Assembly (NCBI GenBank): GCA_963681505.1
Contig: OY811975.1
Span: 5,509,490-5,573,489 of the forward strand
DNA length: 64,000 nt
Direction: 5' to 3'
From: Eunapius fragilis
Taxonomy: Eukaryota > Porifera > Demospongiae > Spongillida > Spongillidae
Positions 29,978 through 41,900 of the stretch are shown here, piece by piece. Numbering within the stretch: the first letter of the stretch is position 1; every line of letters starts with the position of its first letter. The notes beneath the pieces are model-generated. The model saw only the letters and a list, made by a program, of their open reading frames with translations, had not been told where the DNA came from and ran no database searches. A program made the translations under genes and the position numbers.

Positions 29978-32900
29978 GCGCGCGCGCGCGCTGTGGCTTC
30001 AGTTAGGTTTGCTGTGGTCTCCCAAGCCTCACGCGCGTGCATGTAGGCCTACTTCGATACGCACGGATGGTGGAGTGGGACGGGAAAACAACACTGCAAA
30101 TAGTTTCCCTTGTCGATCCATTTATAATACTCTATTATCTATGGTCCAATGAAGTGCATCTGGCTTGCGAGAGGCTAAGGCTTGCTGCATCTCTCTGTGG
30201 CATGCCATTCTCATTTAGGCCATTCAAAATTGATGGGTTGTTTCTCGGGCCCGACCGGCCCAAAATTTTTTACTTTGTCAAAAAAATGAAAGGATTTCCA
30301 AGTATATGGATAATTAGATCACTGGACGAAATAGCATTGTTACCAGTAGTGGTTTTGCATCGTAGCGGTTTATAAAGGTGGGGCAGTTATTGCTGAAAAT
30401 TTTATCGGAGTGACCTAATGAATAGATTAAGTTCATTATATTAGCTAGGCCACTCCGAACTTAATCAGGGATAATAGATATATTAGGCCACTCCGATAAA
30501 ATGTTTAGTTTCTGGTTGAATGTGTTCTTCGAAAGTGATCCGGGCTGGCAGGTTATTATTAGTGTTATTAATTTGTAAATATATGGGAACCTTGCAGCGA
30601 AATAGTATGTTTTAAGACTTGATATGTCCTCTACAACTTCTTTCTTATGCACTGGAAATTATAGTCATCGCATCATGGAGTTATAGAGTCCATATATAGA
30701 TTGTGACCTGAATTTTTATGTAAATTCCTCGCGTCAACTCTGATGCTCGTTCATGGAAAATTTTGTAATATCGTATTAACACTGTCCATTTTCGCTGCAA
30801 CGATCCATACACATATGCACTCATAGTACTCTAATCAATGGAATGCAACTACATGTTCAATAATATACAGCTGTCTAATTTTAATTTTGATAAGATCCAG
30901 ATGCAGATGGCAGCAGACTGGCGAATTGAATTTTGTTTCTAAATAACACACCATACGTACGTCGTATCATAGTATCTGCCACCCGAACAGTCAGATCCAA
31001 TCTGTTCAATCTCTAAAATAACGCACACATTTACCAATGCACATGTACCCTTTTCTTAAATGGGAGATACCAATATAATCAATGGCAATGCAGTGTGGAC
31101 ATGATGGGGGAAACACTCGTATATTTGTCAGTATTTTTTTACTGATCGTTATGCTGAGAAATATTGGTTAGCACACCACCATTGATACCAAACTCGCACC
31201 TTCAGAGCTACGCATGTTCCAGCTTGTGTATATGCATGCAATTGCTCAGTAGTGATTTATCAATAAATTCAATTAAAATAATAGCAGCAGCAGCATTCAT
31301 GTCTTCCTTTTCAATGTCAGGCTTTGCTACTATCACTAGTCAATACCTTTTCCAATCTTTGCTACCTGTGTTTCAGTAAAGGTCATTTCTATTGATGGGT
31401 TGCTTGATTCTCCAATGACCCAAAAGATACTGTCCATGAAAATAGAGAACAAGCAGTTTCAGTTGCTGTTTGATGCTTCCACTATTCCAAACAGAGCTCA
31501 GCTAATGCCTGCTTTATCAAACCTTGCAGCTTCTTGGCTATCAGTTATATCATCCCAAGGTCTTAACCTCCACCTTGACAAGGCTGAATTCCAGACAGTC
31601 TTAAAATGGTGGCTAGGTATTGACATGTTTGGTGGTAGTAGGTGCCCATCTTGTTCAACCCGTCGTTAGATCCTTTAGGTCACCATGCTCTAACATGTTG
31701 ATATAAAGTGGACACCACAACCAACTCAGGAAATACCTTTTTTGAACCCTGCAGACCGGCTGGTGTTGGTGGACAAATGGAGATAGGAAGTGGTTTGGGG
31801 CATGATGAATGATGCACCCGGCCAGCTGATGTTTTAGTGCCAAATTGGGATCTGGAAAAACCTGCAGCTTTTGATTTCACTGTTGCATCACTGCTTAATC
31901 AAAGCATTCTCACTGAAGTGTATGTGACAGCGGAATCATCTGCCCGGGTTTCCCAATAGAGGAAACATGCCTCCAATGATGTTAAGTGCTCAGAGCTAGC
32001 ACACCATTGGCTGTTGAGACTTACGGCTGAAGCTCTTTCATGACTGGCTGCTAGACTAAATTGTTCCAAATCTCACACCACCTGAACTCTGTATGGTAGG
32101 CTCAACTTGGTCCAAGTCAGAGCAAATGCATGGGCACTGCTATCCTGAGCATATGGCATCATCTCTGACATCCCAGCTTAGCATTAGGTTGACATTCAGC
32201 TGTCCAGTTATGTACTTACTCATCAGTTTAAAAAATAGTCCAAATGCAAGAGCCATTCTTGCTAGGTCGGATCTTGTCCTAGATCGGGCGGATGACCAAG
32301 AATGATCTTGGTTCTTTGTTTTATCTTTGTACCATGTTTGTAATATGTTATGATGAACGCGATAGTTTTAAAAATAATAATGATAATAGTATTTGAACAA
32401 TACACATATATGGATACATGAACATGTACATAATAATAATAATACAGTTAAGTCCTACGTAGATATATTATTCCTGAGTGCAATAGCAGTCCCCATGCGT
32501 TGGCTCACATCAAAGTAAGACTAAGCCTAAGGTGTTGTAACCTAGAGGGTCTAATGCATGAGATGGACCAAAAGGGCAAAAAGGATCGTCAGAAACAGCA
32601 ATGCCGAACCACCATTTTACAGCAGCCTGGAACTCAACTGGGTCAATATGGAGATTGAGCCCGACAGAAGGAATAACTGAGAGCAAAGCTGCTGCATGTG
32701 GTGACAAAGCAGAGAGCAGTTGTGCTGTGTTAGGCAAAGAGGCCTTGTCAAGTTATTCCCCAGATGATGGTTTTCAATTTTACCAGACAGAGATTTCTGG
32801 TACTGCACAACCACTAGGTGATCCAATTCTAATGCATCACCAGGGGAGACAAGTTCATTAAATTGTTTGACAGATGCATCTAGGTGCTTGCAAGATGAGT

Positions 32901-35900
32901 AAATACTGGAAGCACTAAAGGATGAAATGTAGGCAGCTGATGAATGTTTAGCCAGATTACGGAGCCCAAGACCTCCTCTGCATAGACTGAGTTGGGGTTG
33001 TTTGCCACGCAACAATACGTGTGTCTATGGCAGTGCATTCTGAAAAACAGCGATGGTCATCCTAATCAAAGAATTGCAATGCCTCACCAATAAAGGCTGG
33101 GGGGATTGATCTACATGTAGCAAGGTGTGCCAACTTGTAAAAGCCCCTACACTACCTAAGTAAGAGGAGAGTCACCTGAGGATCAACTGTACCTGCATCC
33201 ACCAACTGCTAAAGCAATTTGGAAGCATCCACTCGTTTTTGTGCAACAAACTTGGCACAAAAAATTAAATCTCCAATTGGAGCCCCAAGAATCTCGAAGT
33301 TCAGAACACTGGACTTTTTCATGAGAGATGAAAATCAGTGAGCTGAGGTCACCCAAGCGAAACAATTCACACTTAAACTTCATTCACAATAAGACCTAGT
33401 AGAGGGCCCAGCTCCTGGATGATGGAAAGGACTCTTGCTACAGCAGGCTAGGCCCTGCAACCACACCATCATCAATGTACCATTTGTGGAACAGAAGACT
33501 AGAACATACATCATCAGTAGCAATGGCTGTAACCAGTTTTGTGCAGCCCAAGGCAGAAGAACATGGGGCCTAGTGGGTCACCGTGCTGGATAGCAGTTTC
33601 CAAACTGATAATACCCATTGGATGTCACAAAGTTGGGTGCTGGTCATAGCACCATAGAGCCCAATGGAGAAATTCAGGGAACTTTCTTCCAAGAGGGCCT
33701 GCGGTGACACCAATTTAAGTGCATTGCGCATATCAATTTTCATCATCACAAAATCTTCATCCATCCAATGTTCTTCCCCACATTGCCTTAGCCCATGTAT
33801 GATTTTTTAGCCCCTGAAGTACATGCTACTCCCATTTGATGTGGAGCAAAGTATTCACTAGTCTTTACCTTGGTAACTGCACAGAAACACTTCCCAATCA
33901 GGTGATGTAGAGTTTCATCCACTGCAATAGGATGAATATCAGCAGGACACTTGGGTTTGTTCTAATTAAGTGCTGTGAGAATTCCTCCACTTAGAAACTT
34001 TGAAACTGAGACTGGCATGCTAAACGATTGACCACTATCCTCAGTAAAGCACCTACGGAAGATTGTAGAGGTACCTCAGCAGCATTCAATAAATGCTGAA
34101 TACAAAGGCCAGGTGATCGGCAGGCAAAAGGACTTAAGAAAGGCTAAGACATTAAAATCAGGAGGGAGAGTAGCCCCTGCCAGTGTGTGGGCTGGAGGCA
34201 GCATTGGAAGAGGTCCTTCTGGATCTTATCCATCAACAGTTTCCAAGTTGTGTCATTTTTAGGTTCAATACCAAAAGATGTTAGAACCTGACATGTCTTT
34301 CCAACAGGTCTTCTCTAGCAAGGGAAGCAGCAGTGCAAACAACCTTTGCATGATCAATTTCTGGGGAATGGGCTTGGATGATACTTGGCCATTGGCATGC
34401 TGCCAAAGTGCTTCAAAATTACTGCTGGACCACAGTTCACATAAGTGGTTAATGGATGTGAGTTTATGATGATGTCCTTTGCGTTTGGATGAAGAAAGAA
34501 TACACGTGGGAAGCATAAAAAACTTTACCCATGTCTCCTCAATGTTCATATACAACACAGACTTCAGCAAATGCTGGTCTTGTGCTAGCTGATATATGGT
34601 GTAGAGTGTGCCAATGAAGCTTGCAAATATCCTCAAATATAGGTAACACACCTATATACTATCCAAAGCTGCAGCAGTGTCAACAGACAGCTCAACCGAA
34701 GGCTCAAAGGAATGAGTGCATTTTTGCAGGTGGGAGTTACTATGTGAGGTTGCCACCAGAGAATGGCAGTAAAGACAGATGAATAAACTGAAGCCAAGTA
34801 TCTGGGACCAAACCAGGTTACACACCTTGAACATGGAGGAGTATGTGTTGTTTCCACATAGTGGGTTCAATGAGCTCAGGGCAACCTTGCACTATGCATT
34901 GCCTTCTAGTTATCAATGAATGTGAGGATGAAAATGAAGGCAAGGACGGCAGCTGTAAAGAAGTGGAGGGAAAACCTCATTAGTAATAATAGGTCTGTGG
35001 CAAGGGCCATCATGGGAAGGGAAGCTGTCCAAGGGTAGGCTAGTGGAACTGAAGGGTGATTATTAGATGTGTTTGTAAGTAGATTGTAGATTCACTAAAA
35101 TAAATAGCATTTCAATAATGTGTCTGTACTGTATTTATGTATATGGGATGGTGTCCAGCAGAATCACCCTTCTGGCTAGTTTTTCAAGTTTTCAAATTTT
35201 TTGATTTTCCTTGAACACCCATGAGCTTCTGTCAAATGGTCCTTACGCATCCTAAATCGGACTATCCCTCACAAAGTTATTAGGCGCTGAATTTATAATT
35301 AGCCATACATTTCAATGCGAGCGTTACTTTTCTTTTGCTTGTTCTGGAAATTTTGAAAAAGTACCATAAGGGTGATTTAGCTGGAAACTGTCCCATATGT
35401 GGATTATTATAATTATAACTCTTGCCTTGGGCCCGCGGTGTTATGGTCAACATCCTTATCTCTGGCACTCCTTGGGTTGCTTGACCTCAGAGTCAGGGTT
35501 TAGCAGGGGGACACCCTTGGCCCTTTACTTTTTTCTCTTGTTTTGAATATCCTTGTAGAGTCAATTACAAAGGACAACACTTGCTCCAGCAACCTTTTAC
35601 ATGCATGGTACATGGATGATGGTGTCTTGGCTAGTCCAAGGCAGTCTCTGTGCCAGGTTCTCAATCTTCTCCAGGTTCATGGTCCAGCTCTGGGCCTCTA
35701 CAGCAACTTGTCCAAATCTGAAGCATTCACCCGCCACAATCTTGACATGTTCCCTCCTGAGATGAGCTGTGTCAAGCCAAACAATTCTTGGTGTAACCAT
35801 TGGTGACCTAGATTGCTGCTCCTCATTCATCGCCACCACATGGATGGAGGCTAGAGCTCTTATATCCCTGCTTGAGCAAGTTGGTATGATGGACCCCAAG

Positions 35901-38900
35901 TTGCCCTGGTCCTTCATCTCTGTGGTGGGTTTTGTAAACTGGTGCACCTGGCTCATTCAACATGTACCACCATCACTCTCATCAAAGGCTTTCAGTTTTT
36001 TTGATGACGACATCCGTAGGGCTTATAAACAGTGCTTGCAATTGGGTATCAATACCTTCAACATTGCCTGGGAACAAGCCCAGCTCACAGGAGGCCTTGG
36101 ACTGTGGTCATTGTCTCACCTATCATCTGCAGCTTTCATCCTCCATTTTTTCATCTGGCTTTGGTTCTCTATCATCCACCACCTGTCTTAAGCTATAGAT
36201 GACTTCAATTTGGTTTTTCCTGATGAGGCCATCACTGTGGAGGTTGTTCTCCTTTCCCATCCTACTCATAAACAACTGTCTTCCAAGCTTGATGACTATC
36301 TGTTTAACCATTTGCTGAACCTGTTTCCATTAGCAGACAAGGCCAATCTATTATCCATATCATCACCTCATGCTTCAGCTTGGATGTCTGTAACCCCATC
36401 TGAGAGCTTTGGACTTCCCTCCTGTGTTCCAGTTTGCCATCAAGTGGTGGCTTGGCCTCAACACTCCGGAGGGCTCCCAATGTGCTCTATGCCCCATTAG
36501 TGCACTCGATCACCTCGGCCACCATGCAGTGACCTGAAAGTATGGTAGAGATGTGGTCTCCTGCCACAACAGGGCTAGGGACATCCTGGTGGAAACCTGT
36601 CCTCGAGCACACATAGGGGTCCACCACTTCAACAGCCACCATCGCCACCTAAATCTCTTCAACAGGAGCTACATTTCCCCCTGGTTCACCAAACAAGCTA
36701 CTATCCAGTTCAATTACAAGGTTTCATTACCCTCCATATCACACCAGGCCTTTCCTCCCTACAACTCACACCTCAGGACCCTCCTTCACCTTACACCAGG
36801 CTTCTTCTTCAGGATCTTCCTCCTCCACCTCACACCGGGCTTCTACTTCAGGACTTTCAACCATCAGGAAGCAATGCATCGTCAGAGGTGGATACAGGGG
36901 GGGGGGTCCAGGGTGTCCGGACACCCCCCTTCCAGCCGATCATGAATAAATTAACGCGACCATATCTTAACCACTTCTGGTTATCATGGCAACAAAGCGG
37001 TCAGCAACGATACTCACGTTTTTCTCAAAACGAGTGAAGCAAACAGGTAATCATTTAGCACGAGAGTTCGCCGTATTGCCAGTGAAGGTGGAAGTATAGA
37101 AATAATGACTATTTTATTTTAATTGGCTAGCTACCATGGTTACAGCAGACCAGCCACTTGTAGAAGCTGAAGGCAGTTCCGGTTCGGGGTATGCACATGC
37201 AGCAGATAATTTTAGAGGTTCGTCGCAGCATCAAACATCGGATGTTGGCGGTACGATATGGTGTTGATTTTTTCTTCGCTGTACAATAGTTTTAAATGTA
37301 TACATGTATACCATGCAGAATCACACAGTTGTCTCCAGAGTGCCTGTTGCTCCACATCTCGTTGCAGTGACTCCCTAGGCAAGTTTGTAGAAATATAGAG
37401 TTAGTAAAACTCTAATTCTTTCTGTATAGATTGTGCTCCAGAGATGTCATTGCACCACTCCTTTGGTAATTCTGGCAGCCAATTGACGGCACACTCTGAA
37501 ATCAGTACACCTGTCACACCAGGTACATTAAATGTGTTTAAAGTGCACAGTATCATTTGTAGTCGGCAATGATGTGCATATATCTACACAACCATTACAA
37601 CTGAACAACAGGTTATAGTTATCGTTGCAGTATAATTACTGAAGTCATCACTTTATCTAGTTACATAATTTAAAGGCAACTGATGTTTGATATTAATTAT
37701 AACTGTTGCAGCTTATGAAGATACTGACACCCTTGTCACGTATTCACATGACATTGGTGAAGTGGCCAGTGGTACGATACAGTCCACGTCACTTTCAGCT
37801 CAAGAAAAGGCCAGTTTTTTGAAAAATCATTTTGTTCCAGGCAAAGATTACAAATTTTCCACACAAATCTTGCCAAAAGAAGGTGGCAAAAAGCAGAAGA
37901 TGCTCACGTTTCAAAATTCTTGGCTTGAGCAGCACAAATGGCTAGTATATAGCCCATCGCAACAAGGAGGGTTTTGCAAGTATTGTGTGCTGTTTCCTCC
38001 CACAACTTCTCAAATCAAAACAGGTGTTTTGGTATCCATTCCAATGAAGAAGTTCAATAAAGCAACAGGGAAGTGTGGTTATTTAGCTATGCATGAACAA
38101 CTTGAATATCATAAAGATGCGGTAGTAAGGAGTATGTCCTTATGTGAAAGTTTGGAACACCCAGAATCAAGCTTACCTTATAAAATTTCAAGTCTGAATA
38201 AGGAGTTGTATGACAAAAATTTCAGTATTTTAAAATCAATAGTAAAGGCAATAATATTTTGTGGAAAACAAAATGTACCTTTACGTGGTCATCGAGATGA
38301 TAGCACATCTACAACAGTTAATAAAGGAAATTTCTTGGCTCTTTTGCACCTCATGGCTGAAACTGATACTGTATTAAAGGACCATCTTGAACAAGGAAAA
38401 CGAAATGCTAAATGCACATCAAAAACAACACAAAATGAGATCATATCAATTATTGCTGATTATATTCGAGAACGTACAACAAAATCATTACAGCTTTCAA
38501 CCAGTGTTTTTTCAATCATAGCTGATGAAGTTACTGGGAAGTATGACAATAAAGAAATATTATCTATTTGTGTTCGTTTTATTGAGGGGGAGAATATTAG
38601 TGAAGTGTTCTTGGATTTTGTGGAGTTAATAAGAACAACAGGAGCACACATTGCAGAAGCTATTATGCTAAGCCTGGCCCAAAACAAGGTCGACATACTC
38701 AAATGCAGAGGACAAGCTTATGATGGTGCAGCTGCTATGTCTTCTGAAAGAGTTGGAGTGCAGGCAAGAATAAAAGTTGTGTGCCCACTAGCTTTATATA
38801 CCCATTGCAGAAGCCATGTTCTTAACCTTAGCATAGCCTCTGCTTGCAAGGTTCCTCAAATAAGTTCTATGGTAGATGTTATTAATGAAACATTCAAGTT

Positions 38901-41900
38901 TTTCAATAATTCTCCCAAGCGACAAAGATTTTTTGAACATATTTTGGATGCTTTTGAATCAGATTGTACCAAAAGCAAGCTTCTTGGACTTTGTCGGACT
39001 CGTTGGGTGGAGCGGCATACATGTTATGAGACATTTTATGAACTGTATGTCTATATTTGCTGCTGCTTAGAAGCTATAATTAATCCTTCTGTGTATCTAG
39101 ATAAAAATTTGGACCAAAATTGGGATTGGGATTCTGATTCAAAAGTAAAGGCACAAGGTCTCTTGCATTCCTTGAAGTCAACGCAAAACATTGTGTCATT
39201 TTTGGTTGCAAAGAATGCTCTAGAATTAATTAGACCTATTGCTGTTAAACTACAGAAGAAAGACCAAGACATTGTCGCAGCATCGAATATGATTGATGAA
39301 ACAATAAGTAACATTAAGGATTTAAGAGAGAATATTGAAACAGAGTTTTGTGATTGGTTTTCAGATGTTAAAAGAATTGTGGAAGCTGTTGGTAGTGAAA
39401 TTAGTGTACCACGAATTGCTGGGAAACAGACTTATCGTGCAAATGCCACAACAGATGGTGCTACACCTGAAGGTTATTACCGTGTGAATGTTTCAGTCCC
39501 ATTTTTAGATCATTTACATCAAGAAATGAGTAGCAGATTTGACCATGAGAACAGAGTAGGTAATGAATTGTTTAATTTAGTTCCAAGTATAATTATTACA
39601 CTAAGTAATTTACAGCCATTAGTGGAAGGTTTGCTCTTTTGGAAACTTGACATGCCTTCACCTTCTTCACTTTTATGTGAAATTAAGTTGTGGCAAAAGC
39701 ACTGGACAAAAAGATCTGAAGTTTCTGATATCCCTGAAGATCTGTCTACAAGTTTTGTCAGCTGTGATGCAGACGTGTATCCAAATATCATAGTACTATT
39801 AAAAATAGGGTGTACTCTTCCTGTATCTAGCTGTGAAGCTGAAAGGTCTTTCTCTGGCTACAGAAGAGTAAAAAGTTATATTCGAAGTTCAATGACTACA
39901 GAGCGACTTGCCGGTCTAACTCTAATGCACCTGCATAATGACATTGAAATTAATGTTGACCTAATTTGCCAACAGTATATTAGTAAATATAACAGAAGAA
40001 TGTTTAAATCTTGTATTTTGTTCGAGTAAGCCATGTTGCATTTCATTTGTACATGTCATTGCATTTCATTTGTACATGTCATGTCATTCATATATATTGC
40101 TGTGTTAAAAAAAGTTAGTTTCCCGGATTTACATGCATTGCATGACACATGATACAATAACGTATTTAGCATTGTATAGTACGGGTTTTGAATAGATACA
40201 GGATGCTTGCATGCGTACACATGTATCATTGGACCTGACGCAATAATATAAATTTTCTAGAAACGAGCGCCGAAGTTGACGCGTACAAGTGAAATGTACG
40301 CGTAATTATATAGTCTCAAGTGCGTATGAAAGAAGTTGTGGTAGAGGTCACTTATCTGATATAGACCCTTTTTCGCCGATATTTAAATGAAGTACTTTGT
40401 AACCCGGCCTGATTATAGTTTAAATGCGACTGAGCTACGTACATCATGCACACAAATCACGATTTATGACCATTTCAGATGCATGCATCTATACTGTGCT
40501 AAGCATGGGTTTTTGGAAGCTAATTAATGATGCGAAAAGCGTTGGCTCCTGGGGCTCCGCCCCAGACCCCGATGGGGGAGCTTACAACGCTCCCCATACC
40601 CCCTAGCTGCTATTGTACCCCTCCCCTCATTAATAATTCATTATGGACACCCCCCTCATTCAATTCCTGTATCCGCCCCTGATCATTGAGGGTTGCCCTG
40701 TGCATATAGCTCCATCCATGTGGCACAACCACATGACCCTCCATGCCAAAGGTGCCCTCCCTGGGATTGTACTGTCAAAGTGGCTGAGTGAGCACAATAT
40801 GCTTGTTTGCCCTAGCTGCTCCCAGCTGGTTGCAAACTCCCGACATGCTTCTCACCTGCACCAATGCTCCCAGAGGTGCATTACTCTGGTCTCCCTACAG
40901 CAGCCTGTTCGGTTCAGATGCTAGTCAAGACCTTCCTACATTTGGCCAGGTGTGACAATGGATCCACCCTACTTTACGCTACATTCCAGCTTAAACCAGG
41001 CCATCATTTGCAAGAACCCTCTCATCATCCTTAAGAGATATCCTACAAAAGAACATGCTTCTGGAGTATGTTCTCCCCTCCTTGAGGCCTAAGGAATCAC
41101 AAACCACACACATTAATAGAGTCTCCAGTGGCGGATCCAGGAAATATAGCCGGGGGGGAGGGGGGGGGGGGGGGGGGTTACACGAATGCATGAAATAACC
41201 AGCGGTTGCCAGGTAGGGAGTATGGGGGAGCGCTGTAAGCTCCCAGAGCAGGGTCTGGGGCTCTGCCCCAGAAGTTTTGCTAGTTGTCAATATTGCTCTC
41301 AAAATCATAAATTTGGAATGGAATTTTATTGTATACTTTATCATGCACGTTTCAATACTACCTTTTCTTATCAGGCAGCATGGCTACGAATTTCATATGC
41401 ACAATCCATGAGTGATTAAGTAATAAGATACATTTATCTTAATTAATCTCAAACGGATAAGATATCATTAGTCTGGGACATTTCATTGCAAAAATATCAA
41501 TGATGTTATTGATCAATGTCCATGATAATTAAATGGATCATCATCAAGGAGACACTAATAGATCTATCGCATTCACAGCTAGTGACTTGCAAGATATATT
41601 CAAATGATCCTATGTAGCACATGATGACATGAATGTTGGTGAATATGGTCACATTTGTCATCTTTAATGTTTCAAGGGCTCAGCTGGGTGGGACACAAGT
41701 ACTGTATTTTTCCACTTTAGATACCATGCAACAGTGCATGTAGCAGCACATAAGACTGCATGGTGATGTACAACAGAATCAGCAACACTTTGCATAAACT
41801 TATTGAACATGCAGTGACTGACTCTTCATGCACAAGGGCAATGCCTGGTACAAGATAGAGGGTACTGACTGATTGTTTTTTCTAGGATGAGAACCGTGTT

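Noticed and set aside
38460-39791. Minus-strand frames across the hAT gene
   Set aside because: Shadows of the long transposase exon.
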